NCBI GenBank assembly: GCA_029718625.1
Contig: CM056383.1
Span: 23,227,930 to 23,291,929 of the forward strand
Length of the DNA: 64,000 nucleotides
DNA from: Synaphobranchus kaupii
Lineage: Eukaryota > Chordata > Actinopteri > Anguilliformes > Synaphobranchidae
Reading direction: 5' to 3'
A program made the position numbers and the translations under genes. The notes under the pieces are model-generated. The model had not been told where the DNA came from. It saw nothing but the letters and a program-made list of their open reading frames with translations, and did not search any database. Numbering within the stretch: the stretch's first letter is position 1; every line of letters starts with the position of its first letter. Positions 1-12,600 of the stretch are shown here, piece after piece.

Positions 1-1689
1 ATTAAAGATAGTGACAATAAATGAAATGAAAAGCATTCATGTTTCCTGTGCTCTATGGCCGGTTACCTATGCTTTATTAGTTTATCCTATATCCTTAAAA
101 ATTGATAAGATACCATATGAACTAACATGAGATGCCATTGTATTTGGACTGTTTGTCTACAGTCAGTTGTCGTTATGTACGCTACTACATCTTTGACGCT
201 GCACATTCAGGACAAGTATACGTTAATAATGTGATTCTGGTGAATGTGGTCGGTAACCAAGGTGACCCCCTCCTCATACCCTTTTTTCTTCTCACACACA
301 CTTCTGTGCTAGCTTAGCGGCATCAAGCAGAGATGTGAATGAGAATCGTGAATTAGCCATGAATCATCACGAGTAGTTTTACCTGTCAGACACCTGGTAT
401 TACTTTCCCTGGGCAAGCGAGCAAGCATTATTGTTGAAACCTGTAAGAGTTGATTGAACACTGACAATTTTGCTTTGTGTAAGAAAGCTGTTTTGTGAAC
501 GGCTTAGTAACCGCCCCCTCACACCCCCTCCAGGGGGAAACCGGGTCACCTGACTCCTGGCAAGGTGGCGGAGCACGGGCAGACGCGGGATCCATTCACG
601 GGAATGACATCCCAGGAATGAGGGGTGGACCACAGCTCAGATAATGGGTTTTGTATGAGGTCTGTGCTACAGTACAGAGTGGGGTGAATCACCGCGGCAG
701 CTTTCCCCTCGAGGGCGGGGCCACAGTGGCTCAACAGCATCACCGCACGCCCGGATGAACCATGGCCACTCCCACAAACTGCTCCCTGTCCCATCCAGTC
801 CCGTCCCACGCCCACCCAAGAAGATTGACAGATGAACTTTCACCTCACCCCTCTTCTTTGAGGGGACAGAAATTAACACTGAGTTAAAGTTAGATATACT
901 ACGTTCCCACTTTTAGTTACTATGCTCCGTGGTGTTGGATCTTCAATACGTCTTCCCTTTGTTTAATTTTAAGGGTTTGTTACAAACCATAAAAGCTGAG
1001 CTATGTTCTTGCTTTGACAGAAAAGGGCCCGTTGACCTGTAAGCTCATTAACGCTCCTGTTTTATGTTTGTTGTTTTATTTGTATTGTATTACGCTATGT
1101 TGTGCTTCATGCTGTGGGATTCTTTATACTGCATCTGCTCAGCTGGGGCTCCATTGAAAAAGGCAGGATAAATTAACTTTTTTAAGAATTTAAAAAACAT
1201 GTCCACTGAGTCAGACAGAACTTACAGGCAAATTAAACTACAGTAGAACTTGCTATCGTGGGCTCTTTCACAAACTGATTTTGTTCTGGACCTTTATATC
1301 AACACATTAGATTTTCCACATTTTGTTCTTAGGCAATAGTGTTGAGGCTTCCTCTATTCATTAGCAATAGTGCCAAGACTTGCCCTTTTTTCTCATTTTG
1401 AAATTAATTTCATTTTGATACTCATTCATTTAAAGGCTCATAATTTGTTTGCAGTACTGATAATACGGAGCTTGACACCATTCAGTTAACTGGGCGTACC
1501 GTAAATGTGATTGGTATTTATGAGGTTCTACTGTAAATCAAAAAGGGAGGGTTTGTATTGAGTGGACAGAACATAACAAGTGTGTGCTTATTATCAATTT
1601 GATGTGCTTTATAAACCAGCTTATTCTTCAGCCACATCTGGAAGGTGAAGATCTCAACTGCTTAAGCTACTTGCCAGTTATATTGAGCG

Positions 1690-1725
<36 letters not shown>

Positions 1726-3290
1726 CATGCATACTGTAGCAATTTAAATTTCCAAAATCATGACTATGACACAATCAAAACATAAAAAAGTTAAATTTCT
1801 AGCTGTGAACTTTGTATGGTTTGTTCATTTGCAAACATTTTCTGTGCTGTGATAATATGTGCTAGTTAACATGCAGAGAACAAGTGGATTAGATTCAATG
1901 TCTTAAATACTGTATGTCCCAGAATGCAAGTAAAATGTGTGGAAATGTGCTGCGATGGAACTGCAAACTTCTACTTTACACTGTTAGAGTCATTTGTGGG
2001 CTCATTACTGTGATTTCTTTCTTTCGATTGCATCATTGATGAGTTTTACAAGCAATAAGATGCTGCTGTGACTCAACTAATGATCATACAGGTGTGTGTA
2101 TGTGTGTATGAGTGAATGAGAGATAAAGAGAGATGGGGGAGCTATAGAGGGAGAGAGATGGAGAGAGTGAGAGAGCCCTATTTGGGCGAATGGATTTAAG
2201 GCAAAATATGTATAAGTTGATCGTAAATAACCGGATCCCCCTCCCAATCCAAATACACACAGAAGGATATTCACCCTGCAAATAAGCTGAACATTTCATG
2301 ACATTCAGTTGTTCCACATCAATCTCTGTCAAACAAAAACCACTCAAATAGCTCTCTCGGTCTTCTACAAATGTACTTCTAAGTATGAAACTTTTGAAGT
2401 ATGAGTAGAACGACTGGTTAGCATTCAATTTGTGAAGTTGCTAGTTTGCTGTGGAAAGAATTTGAATGCTGTACATGGACTTAAAATAGTAAATTATGTT
2501 TTTATACTTGGAAAAATGTGTGCAAAAATAAAAAAAATAAAATAGAATTATTTTGTAAAAAGTATGAAGCATTATGTTATGAAGATGAAATGCTTCTGTG
2601 CTTATGTCTGTGCACTGTGCACGCACAATATTGTAACTGCATGTACGTACTATTATATGATATATACGATTATATATCCTGCGCGATTGATTTACTTGAT
2701 TGACAGTGACGGGACGGTGCTGTGCCTGCAGATGTACGAGATCATAACCAGCACATCCGCGCACACCTCTTTCATTCACAATCACACCGTTTGTGTGCCA
2801 GGGAATAAAGAGTTACGGTCCTGATGGTGCAACTGTGACATCTTCTCTTTGTGACGTGAGATTTGACAAAGGTGTGCACTGCACAATGTTCACACACAGC
2901 CTTTGTAAAGATTAACACACCCTGTTATCACAGTCCAATGACACTGCACTCTTTCAACTCAGGCTGAAGCAACAGTCATTATTGAATTCTTCTCTCTAAC
3001 CTAAATGATGATCCATCACAAATAAGTAGCAGGTATTATAGAAAATGATCACAAGTTGTTTTTGGTTTCGTTGTTGTGGTTTCTCTGATTAAATTGAGTC
3101 ATATTTCACAGACCAGATGAATCAGACCCCGAAATACAGAGCTAAAAAAACAAAAGGGGCCAGAATGAGAAGATGTAAGATGGTGAGAAACAAGGTGGAT
3201 GACTCCTTTCTTTTTCCCAACCTGTGTTCTTCCCCAGTTTGTCATCTCTTGACTTGACTACTGCAAGCTTTTCTTCTACATATACTAGAG
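1..3290. other. Unannotated non-coding DNA
   Basis: No gene is supported here. The segment is AT-rich, with a GC-richer patch at about 490-860. That patch contains C-rich runs and overlapping short ORFs on the minus strand, none with a recognisable domain. A pure GT tract is listed separately. I see no RNA gene or transposon end. Confidence 0.6.
1693..1722. repeat. (GT)15 microsatellite
   Basis: Fifteen uninterrupted GT units, followed by an alternating purine-pyrimidine tail (ATGCATGCATAC). Confidence 0.95.
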
Positions 3291-3895
3291 CAGGGGTTCC
3301 CAAACCCCTGGGGGCCCCCCTGTGTATGCTGGTTTTCGTTTCAACCACAGTTGCAATCCCAGAATTTAACAAGCTGTTAATTTTTCTTAATTAGGTGCTT
3401 TTCATGTTTAGAGGAATTATTCACCCTCTTAAGCCACATTTTGTCAGAAATAGCTATGCATGCCATGTAGAATAAACTCCCCATGTTCACGTTGTGCTTA
3501 TTGTGCTATATTGCAACAATTACATAAAAAGAGGTTACAAAATGATGTGTTTTAACTGATCAAATTAAAGAGTGAAGTTTTTCTTTAAGCTTATTAACAC
3601 AATGCAGGTTTAGCTCGTTGTCATTTGCTTTGTGTTTGAATTCTTCGTTATCTACCAAATGGTTAGTTTTAGTGGCCATGTGTCCACACTTTCACCAATT
3701 AGGAGCCTATTGATTCAAATCAGTCTTTAAATGGATCTGTTAAATAATTGTATTATCTCTTTTAAATAATATAGCACAATAAGCACAATGTGAACATAGG
3801 GTGTTTATTCTACATGGCATCCATAGCTATTTATGATATAATGTGGCTTAAGAGGGTAAATTATTCCTCTAAACATGACAAGCACCTAATTAAGA
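3291..3895. mobile_element. Fold-back DNA element with 125-bp inverted arms
   Basis: Two long inverted arms, 3386-3510 and 3770-3894, are near-perfect reverse complements. They share the blocks CTCTTAAGCCACATT and ATGCCATGTAGAATAAAC, and are separated by a 259-bp AT-rich spacer. Left of the first arm is a terminal segment beginning CAGGGGTTCCCAAACCCCTG, which resembles ends of non-autonomous fish DNA transposons (GCAGGGGTGTC type). The right arm stops at about 3894 without the matching outer segment, so the element looks truncated on the right. No transposase is encoded. A third arm copy lies at 25044-25151. The family is not named here. Confidence 0.8.
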
Positions 3896-4454
3896 TCCAT
3901 TATGATGTATGATATGATATCCTGTTCAGTTTGTGTAGTCCTATCTAGATTATATTGTAATCTCTGTTAAATATATATATGAAAACTTCCATATAAATAA
4001 ATTAAGTTAAAGATTAAAGTAAAAAAAATTGATCAGTTTCTGTAATCTGGCAAAAGGGAAGTGACCTGACATTTCTTTCTGTCCAAAAATGGAGGGATAC
4101 TAACCTCTCAAGGGGAATTTACATGGACAAATTTGGTTAGTTAGACACAGGGAAACAAGATAATTAAAAACAAAGCGCAAGGTCAGCATTATAAACAGAG
4201 CTTTATGTACCAGGGTAGTGACCATTTTACAGTCTCGTTGACAAGCAAAGCATCCTTTTATAGCTATTGTTTGTTGTGAGCTGAAGCACATGGTGATGGG
4301 CAAACTTCCAATCACTCGTCTGTCTCAGCTAGACTGGCAGCACGTAACATAAATGCAAATAACTTTAACAAATAATGTTTTAAGTCAACAGCACTGAGCA
4401 CATCAAAAACCAAAATCTAAAAAATATATATTATTTGAATATGTTTCACTTGCA
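3896..4454. other. Unannotated AT-rich DNA
   Basis: AT-rich sequence between two transposon relics. It has no ORF, RNA gene or repeat structure that I can support. Confidence 0.5.
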
Positions 4455-4621
4455 GAAGACAACACTGACGGCAAAATGCCCCAGAAAAAAAAACCGGAAC
4501 TGAAGATGGCTGCAGTACAGGCCTGGCAGAGCATCACCAGGGAAGATACCCAATGGATGGTGATGTCAATAAATGACTTCAGGCAGTCATTTATTGTAAA
4601 GGATTTGCAACCAAGTACTAA
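4455..4621 (+). pseudogene. C-terminal fragment of Tc1-type transposase, frameshifted
   Basis: Frame 1 reads MPQKKKPELKMAAVQAWQSI and continues TREDTQWMVMSI to about 4570. A frameshift near 4570 moves to a frame reading LQAVIYCKGFATKY and a TAA stop at 4619-4621. The QAWQSITRED and RLQAVI-C-KGFATKY-stop signature is the carboxy end of Tc1-family transposases, which cut and paste elements at TA sites. Only about 55 of the usual roughly 340 residues remain, none of them catalytic. Confidence 0.85.
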
Positions 4622-4893
4622 ATATGACAACTGTATTTCAGATTATGCAAATTTGTCCCATTACATTTGCTCCCCTAAAATGGGGTGACTATATATAAAA
4701 AGGGCTGTAGTTCCTAGACGGATTAACCGATATAGATATGTACTGTAAACACATTCAAGTTAAAGCTGACAATCTGCACTTTAACCTCATATTGATTGTT
4801 TTATTTCAAATCCAATGAGCCAGACTAAAACAAAAAAAACAAAAACAACAAAAGATAATGTCACTGTCCCAATACAGTTATGTGTACCACTGT
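4455..4893 (+). mobile_element. Tc1/mariner element, 3' end only
   Basis: The last part of a Tc1-type transposase gene is followed by its 3' untranslated region and the right terminal repeat. The terminal motif GTCACTGTCCCAATAC at 4860-4875, and the degenerate TTATG...ACTGT after it, are typical of a common fish Tc1 family. The 5' terminal repeat and most of the transposase, including the DDE catalytic core, are absent, so the copy is dead. It ends directly in a GT-rich tract, suggesting that the microsatellite grew from the element end (inference). Confidence 0.85.
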
Positions 4894-4934
4894 GTGTGCA
4901 TGTGTATGCGTGTGTCCGTGTGTGTGTCTCTGCA

Positions 4935-4966
<32 letters not shown>

Positions 4967-4985
4967 CTGTATGTGTGTGCGCGTA
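4886..4985. repeat. GT-rich microsatellite
   Basis: Interrupted GT repeat with a pure core at about 4935-4961. It abuts the Tc1 3' end. The cysteine/valine-rich and histidine/threonine-rich ORFs here are translations of the dinucleotide repeat. Confidence 0.9.
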
Positions 4986-5009
4986 TGGGGCGGAGGGTGT
5001 CTGGAGGAA

Positions 5010-5370
5010 GCATTGTCATATACAGAAGGAAGTGTGACTCAGCGTTCTGCATTTTTGGAGGCTGAATCAGCTCTGCTCGGGAAGTCGGACCTTTGACAGT
5101 TGAGCAGCGAAAAGAAAAAAAAAAAACTGAAATCCGTTTGCGGTCGCGTGAAGCAGAGCGAAGCTCGTGGGCTGTCGCGATGGCACTGTCGGAGTCGGGC
5201 GAGTGGGTGTCGTCGTTAATTAACCGTGAAACAATGAAGTGGTCACTCAGCTGAGCTTGGCCCGTTGAGTCTCCACATTCTTTATAGGGGGGTGAGTTGC
5301 TCCTCAAGCCCTGAGAAAAACCGAGCTCCCCCATTTCTGTTTTCCTTTTCCGCCATGGGGTCTCGAGTTT
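5010..5370. other. CpG-enriched patch, function unknown
   Basis: CpG density is clearly higher than in the flanks, especially 5135-5220. The short ORFs have no recognisable domain. It could be a promoter or first exon of an unannotated transcript, but I see no convincing core promoter motif. Confidence 0.3.
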
Positions 5371-8300
5371 CACATCATCGGCAGTGGAATTTAACTGCTT
5401 AGTGTCCAGGTGTTTTTTTTAAAATTTTTTATTTTAAATCTGCCTGTCAACAGATTTGATTTCCAACTGCAATGCGGTTGGGGTGTCAATTTTGGTAGTG
5501 GTGGCGGCGGCGGTGGAGTGGGGCAGGGGGTGGGTCATTTGCGGAAGTGGGAAGATCCGGCCCTTGTCCTCACCCTGCCACACTCTCTGTGCACATGGTT
5601 TGCATTTGGAGCAAGATTAAATCCTTGAACATGACATATATCTTCCCATCCAGTCTGTCTGTCTGTCTGTCTGCTCTCAAAGCAGCCATTTGGAAGATGC
5701 TCAAAAACAAGATGAAATGCCGACCTGGCCAAAATTCCCCTGTGGCCAAACTCTATGTGTATCGATTTAGAATTGATCACTCTGTCCAACCTGGTAGGCA
5801 CTTTATGTATGGCAGCCCTGTATTTAGTTGGCCTTCAAGAAAGTGCCAAACCTGCAATTTTTCCAGTACACAGTGCTGAAGAACATTTCCAGGTTTTCAA
5901 GCGACATTGACATATTGCGGATATGCTTTCATTCTGGCTTACTGGATTAAATTGGACTCTTTACCAGAAACCTTTCTTATGGTATTTACTGTATATATGC
6001 ATGTGTATCTATATGGTAATTATTTTGTACGTCATTATGTGGTTTGATTGTGGTTGTTAATGTTTACATTGTTTATTATTTTGTGTATGCATCAAGGCAA
6101 ATTTGATATTTTTATCACAACTAAGAAATTTGGATCTGATTAGATTGTGTAAACTGTTTCTGCACCAATTGCATTTAAATGTTTAATTACATCATCATTA
6201 TTATCCTCCCGTCAAGTAGTTTACTGGAAGACAGTTGGAGTTGAAGTTGGAGAGAGATCTTCTTACCCAGAGTAGTGTGAGAGCTCAGTTGTCCCTGTTT
6301 TTTTTAATTTTTGGCAGAGTGGTGTGGCTGGGCTGGGAAAGGTGTCCTCCCTGCCCCAAAGGGGTGCTGCTGTGCCTCCTTCACACCCAAACCTCCTCCA
6401 TAATAGGTAAGCCGGGCTTCCTCATGTGAGGGCTGCCTTTTCATGTGACTTTTTTCCCACAGGCAGCAGGGACACGTAGCCTACACGCTCTGTTACACAA
6501 AGCGAGCAACCCCCAGCAGGTAACGTGCTCTTTCTGGAAAATGGGTGAAAGGGAGAGCTGCTCCTGGATTTAACGAGTGGAACGGGTTTTCACAAGAGAT
6601 TACTGGCGGAACATCCATCATGGTGGAAAGTGCAGTCAGCTGATTGCGGAACACAGAGAAAGAGCCAAAGTGTAAATCGGGGCTGTTGCTCGGCGACGGT
6701 AATGGTAACAAAAGGATTCCAAACTGACTCTCAGCTTTATGTGGGAAGCTTGTTTATAAAATAAGTAAATCATAATCTAAGAAAACCTGATGATATTAAA
6801 AGTAATATAATGATGCTAAGATATTTTCTTAAAATAAGAAAATTTGAGAGAATGAAAGCAAATATAAAATATTTGACTGTGTGGACAAGATATTTTGAAA
6901 AGGGTTGTTGTATGAGTACATCTCATGCATCTCACAGTGAGTCATTAGGCTGATTGGTGCCAATAACAGCCTGGGTACATTTTTGACATCAGGTGGCTTG
7001 TAATATGATTATATAAATGAAGGGCTGACACAGTGTTTCTGGTTCTAACCAGATGAGGGGAAATTCGCTGTACTCTGGCCTCTCGTCATGTGCTATCTAT
7101 TTCTGTTACTCCCTCTTCTTCTTTTTACCCACACCACCAATAGCCAGTTGCCCAATTGCATAGAAGCTTCCTTTCTGCTTGATACTATCCACCAATGGGG
7201 TCAGAGGGTTCACATGCCTACACCAGGTCAGCTGCTCATTGATGGATGATTTGATTGTGATTCTCTACCTCATCTGCTTTCCAGAATTCCAGAGCGACAT
7301 CAGGGCAAACCATGGTGAATCATATTGTAGGGAAGTTGCATGGGTGATGGAGAGGTAGAATGGTCACATGACCTGCAAGCACTGTATCAGAAAGAGGAAT
7401 TCAGGCTTTGGGTCTTCAGCCCCTAAGTTCCTAAATGAAAGCAGTAGTTGAGGGTTCTGTACTGTTCTGACGATATTGCGAACACTGGCTCTCTCAATTT
7501 GGCAGGCAAATCATCCCCTAGTTGGTTTAATAACTCCCTCCCTCCACCTCATGTGACGAGGTTAGTATTCTGGTCACGTGAGGTGGAGTGTAAGTGCTAC
7601 ACATGGACTCAAGTGGGGGGTGTTCAATTGCATTGAGACAACAATTGAGCACACGCTCTTGAAAACAGCGTTGAAAAATGTTGTTATCCTTGTGAGGTAA
7701 GTTTCATACAGTCATCTTCACAAATGACTAAATTATTCCACCGATAAGCAGGCAAATGCCTGGAAAAAATTAATGAATCCTGACCGTAGGAGAATTAGAG
7801 TAGACAAAAGGCAGTGCAAGCAGCATCTAAAATGGTTACCATATTTGATTCTTCAATGAAATATATCCTCTACCACCACCCCTCCACCTTACCTCTCTAT
7901 GTTGAGCCTCGCTGTTGGCAGACTTACAATGTAAGAGCATAGACCCATTCATAACAGTAACAGTAACAGTACCAGCCTTGGTTATCAACATTCCTAGACA
8001 AGTGAGTGTGTGTGTAACATCATTAAAGCACTGCATGTAAATCAACTGTACCAACCTACAACTGTGATGCAGATTTGAAACACGCACAGAGAAATACTAC
8101 GGATGTTTCGTATGGATGAGAGCTGGTCACCACCCTGATGTTTCTCTGGTCTCCCCCTTCACAGCTGGTTGTGTAACAGCTGTGCGAGGCTGTTGGAGAG
8201 TGAAGGGAGGGATCTAGGCGGACGGCGGGTTTGCTCCGGGGACCGTGTGGAATGTGAACACCTTGGATCATGACAGAAAGCAGAGAGGAAGGAAGGAAGA

Positions 8301-9330
8301 GAGAGAGAGAGCAGAACAAAGGAACGTCCATTGACTTAATCTCAAAGATAAAATAACCTCTCCCAATGGCTGGGAGAGAGGTGGGATGACCCCCTCCTTT
8401 TGGGATGTGGAGGGCGGGGCCTTGTCTGCAGTAAGCCTGCTAAAGGGGCAGCTAGATCTATCTAGCCTGCTTGATAAGATAGCTTATGGTACAGCTCGAA
8501 AACCGAAGATTCATCGCACGTTGCACACATTTTTTGATTGAACACTTACCTCACTTCTTATATCATAAATGTACTTGTGCAGTCTTTCAGGCTCAAGTGT
8601 ACCCCCAGTATACATTAAATACACAATGATTACAGCACTGTTTAAGCACTGGTGTATGGTTAGGGTATCGTGGGGTCAATGTTATGCAGAAGAAAAAAAA
8701 CCTGGTCTAGGTGTATTCAAAAAGTTAGTGTCATTACACAAACACAAACTCAACACACATAAATCATTTTCTAAGGTCGAAACAAAATATCACACATTTC
8801 TTACAGTGCAATTGCAATGTAATTACTTTACAGTATATTCCAATTAGTCCAATTCAGCACATTCTAATTCAACATTTATATATTTAGTTGGTAAATAGTT
8901 ATGATATAATCCAGTATGTGGAATAGCACATGACCACATGGTCACGTTACCAAAAAAATGTCTTTTCTGCACTGCCTGGATAATTCAGTGTGTGGGAGTG
9001 TTGGTTTAGGAATTGGATAACTGATCATCCCTTATCACCAAAACCACTGTCTGAGAACATGCTTGTGAGGTGGGGTCACAGATATTATCATAAACCAACC
9101 AGATAATAACTGAATAACTGAACTGTTCATTGAAATGTCCTTTGTGTTAATGCCAAAACATTCCAATTTTATGCATCTTCCACCCAAAACTCTGTAACTT
9201 GCAGGAAAAGGTAGGGTGGAACGAATATAGGGAAGTCAATCATCGGGTTAATCTGTAATAGTATCTGTGGTGTGGTACCTGAGTTTGGCTGACACTTTGG
9301 CTCCAAGCCCTTCGTCTGCGTTAGTTCTCC
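5371..9330. other. Unannotated non-coding DNA
   Basis: Four kilobases without a supportable gene. The segment has a short (GTCT)n tract at about 5653-5673, GA-rich sequence near 8281-8311, and an AAGATATTTT-rich stretch at 6760-6900 that may be a decayed repeat. ORFs are all under about 110 codons and carry no family signature. Confidence 0.5.
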
Positions 9331-9900
9331 TGTTTTGCTCTGCTCAGCCATCTGGTTAGCCTGTAATATCTGTGGTCACCTAATTATTAGAATTAGGATT
9401 AGATTGGTTTTCTCTTTCCTTTCCAATCTTTCTTTATCCTTTATTTTCACCTGTTGCCAGTTGTGTTCAGCTCTTTTGCCTCAAGAGCTTTGGCTAACAG
9501 GTCTTTTCCAGTCTTTTCCTTCACTCGTTTTATCGAGTTTTGTTTTGTTTCGCCACCTCTTGTTACGCCTAATTATTTAGTGCGTGAGGTTCTTTTGTTA
9601 GTTATTCTCGCTGTTTATCGAGATCGCCTCAGTTTTTGGAGGTTGCTTTATTTTGCCTTGTGCTAGGGAAGCTTTGCTCCCGATCCTGTGTTATCTCAGT
9701 CCTGGTGCGGCTACTTCCGCGTTTTGTGGCGTATCTCTCTAGATACACTTTTAGAAATCCTTATCGGTCGCATTTGGTTCTCCGAACCTTACACTCCCCC
9801 TTACAATCTGTTGATTATCAAGCCTCTGTGGGCTGATGCTACCTCTTGCTGTGTGGATCAGCTGGCGAGACCCATGGTTTGAAACCCAGAGCAGACCTAC
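9331..9900. other. Pyrimidine-rich segment, possible old repeat or LTR
   Basis: The plus strand is strongly T/C-rich, with parallel open frames in two phases, as often seen in compositionally biased non-coding DNA or long terminal repeats. I find no primer-binding site, flanking duplication or protease/reverse-transcriptase motif, so the LTR idea is only a suggestion. Confidence 0.2.
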
Positions 9901-11189
9901 CCCATCATCCCCAATCTCTGTGGCCATTTTTGCACTGTAGTTTCAATGCATCAGAGATGCCAGGAAGCAAGAGCCCTCATATCAGACTACAGAGGATGAC
10001 TATGCAGTAATGAAGGTTTCTGAAGAGCATTCTAGTCAATTCTGAGACAATCTTGAAAGTGTCAAATGTATTAGTTATTACTAAAAAAAAAACTAAACAA
10101 AACTGCAATATTCCAAAATTCAATATTCTGTTTTCTTTACAAGGCAGTGATTTATTTTATTTTAATGTCTGACTTTTTAATTATTTCGACTTTCTCATCG
10201 GATGACACACAGGGCTTCCATATGAAATATACATTTGTTCTATTGTCGGCATAGGTAGGCCCCCCTCGTGATTAATCCTGTAGATTACTTATCTGTGGAT
10301 GACTAAATGGAAATTTTGTCAAAATTGAGTCTCTTGTAATCAGAGGTGGGAATGGAAAATTTCCACTTGAAACTGGCTATCTAGCAAGCAATAAACCATT
10401 TTGACAAACATTTCATGCTTAAAAATAAAACATTTTTGATGAAGCTGACAGGCTAGTTAGCTAACTGACTTAGTGGTTAATGTTGGATGTCATTTTACAC
10501 AGCCCTAGCTAGCTAGTGTAAACTACATTAATATGTATAAAATGTAATGGGGCATGGGAAAGTCATTGGAGGTGGGACATAAACTGAATGACAATTGATC
10601 AATAAGAGGTGACCTGTATTTTACTGATCCAATAGTTCAGCCTTAGCCTTTGGAAAAAAATATATTGTGTCCATTTAATTTATGAAGGCAAGTGTATTTA
10701 TATAAATATCTTTACTTGATGCTGGATTTTCCTATTTGAGAAAGTGGCACACAGGGGCACACTTCGTATGGCATCTTGTCTATGTTTAAGTTTCCTGAAC
10801 CAATTTCATCCCCTAACCAACAAATGGCAGGGTTGCTTTGGCAGTATCTACAGTGCTGAAATACTACTACTACTACTACTAATAATAATAATAATAATAA
10901 TAATAAAAATAGTCATCATTATAATATCATTTACATGTCATAATAATACAATTGATATGGTGTAATTTGCATAACTTGCTTTAAAGCCATCAGTCAGCTA
11001 GGGGTAAGAGTTATGTTTCCGAGGAAAGGATTTATGATCTGTTCACAAAAAACGACAGAGCTTATGAGGAATAATTGTTGCTCACATTTCTTAGTTATCA
11101 GCCACATTTACATGTTATTTGCCCATGTAACAGTCTCCACATGATGACATCATTCTAAACTGTCAAAATTCTGTCTTAGATTGTGCACG
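9901..11189. other. Unannotated AT-rich DNA
   Basis: Nothing coding is supported. Apart from the trinucleotide tract listed separately, I see only short A and T runs. Confidence 0.5.
10863..10905. repeat. (ACT)n(AAT)n trinucleotide microsatellite
   Basis: About six ACT units pass directly into about eight AAT units, a compound trinucleotide repeat. Confidence 0.95.
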
Positions 11190-11191
11190 CG

Positions 11192-11223
<32 letters not shown>

Positions 11224-11224
11224 C
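11190..11224. repeat. (CA)n microsatellite
   Basis: CA repeat with one CG interruption near each end. Confidence 0.95.
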
Positions 11225-11439
11225 ATGCTCATAGCCTACCTCGGCATTAAAATATTGGCCCCTACCTTGTAACACAGATGATAGGACTGTATGTACGGAG
11301 GAAACGGTTTGTGTGTGGTTTGTGTGTATCTGTGTGGTCCCCTTTTGCAGGGACATTAAAAGGTCAGGGATGTCCCAGATAAATGTCATCCGTGCGACCT
11401 CTATGCTGCCGTTATTCAAATCCCCGCCCACACTAGTGT

Positions 11440-11660
11440 GCTGAAGGCTTCCGAGCGAACGTTTCTGAAAGGCACTGACGTCACCCGAGCCTGCATTTAT
11501 TATGTTGGTGACATGTCAGAGTCAAGCGTGTGTGTGTGCGGCAGGACGCCTGTGATGTCTTTCGGAGCTTTTATCTCCGCGCGCATCTACGGAGAGTGCG
11601 TCACGCTGTCACCCGTTTTCGACAAAATGAAGGAGTTTGCTTTCGGCCGTGAGTGAACTG
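11440..11660. promoter_or_regulatory. CpG-rich patch with a consensus CRE
   Basis: A perfect palindromic cAMP-response element, TGACGTCA, lies at 11476-11483 inside a CpG-enriched block, which is unusual for its AT-rich surroundings. A second, half-site-like TGCGTCAC occurs near 11597-11604. ATG AAG GAG TTT at about 11627 runs into GTGAGT, a splice-donor-like sequence, so a short first exon is conceivable. The 72-codon ORF has no recognised domain. Regulatory function is inferred only. Confidence 0.3.
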
Positions 11661-12358
11661 GACCAGGTGCCTTCGCCTTTACCCCTGCTCTTAGAATGAA
11701 CCAGAGTTTTATTATTTTTCCATTTAGGTTTATGTAAATGGTAGCGTCGAATTAAGGTGGACATGCAGGTTGGCGTTCTGACGGTAAGATTAACCTCCAT
11801 GGACACCAGTAACCGCACTGAGGGATCTCTGGGGATAACTGTGACTATCAATCCTGCGGTTTAGACATATAGTATCCTATCAGGCCACCTTACACTGTGC
11901 GTTTCTTTCTATTCCAAGCAATTTTAAACACAATGATCACATTCTTACCTTTTTAAATTATTCAGATAATCATTTATATGTATGTGCATTTCTTATTTAA
12001 AAAAACATGTTATTCTTAATTGCGCCAAATTCCTATTAAAATAATTAAAAGAAAGATTATTGTTTATTTACATATGTGCCATGTATGGCACATAAACAGA
12101 CAGACAGCACATCAGAGTAATGGTTGAATTTGAGCATTAGTTATGTAGTGTGCAAAGCCGTTCACAATCATGTTTGGCATTTGTGTATGTGTGTGTGGGG
12201 GCTGCTGGCTGTTTGAAGGGAAGAAATAACATGTTGGGTTTTTCCTGACCTTTTATTCAGATTGAGTGTGTCATATCCATCAAAGGGAGACATTGTCATG
12301 GATGTGGCATCACTATATTACACAACGGAAAGTGATTCTCACTGTGAAACACCTGTGC
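11661..12358. other. Unannotated non-coding DNA
   Basis: AT-rich and without supportable genes. A short self-complementary block, GTGCCATGTATGGCAC, is at about 12076-12091. Confidence 0.45.
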
Positions 12359-12391
12359 CTGTCCTTATGCACATTCAGTGCATAAGGACAG
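12359..12391. repeat. Perfect 14-bp inverted repeat, 5-nt loop
   Basis: The arms CTGTCCTTATGCAC (12359-12372) and GTGCATAAGGACAG (12378-12391) are exact reverse complements around ATTCA. The stem is too short for a typical microRNA precursor. It could be a cruciform-forming site or a transposon scar. Confidence 0.85.
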
Positions 12392-12490
12392 TGCAAATGC
12401 ACTGATGTTTAACTCAAGTAAGGAGTCATGTGACCTTCTTGAGTATAAATATGACATGATATTCACTAATTATACACAATCCAAAAAATG

Positions 12491-12515
12491 TATGTGTGTA
12501 CGTGTGTATGTGGGT

Positions 12516-12556
<41 letters not shown>

Positions 12557-12568
12557 GTATGTGGGTCC

Positions 12569-12600
<32 letters not shown>
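12491..12600. repeat. Duplicated (GT)n microsatellite block
   Basis: Two GT tracts are each preceded by the same non-repeat block GTGTATGTGGGTCCTG (about 12505 and 12555), so the microsatellite and its flank were duplicated in tandem. Confidence 0.9.

Noticed and set aside
9331..9900. Solo LTR of a retrotransposon
   Set aside because: Only composition suggests it. No TG...CA borders with duplication, primer-binding site or coding remnants were found.
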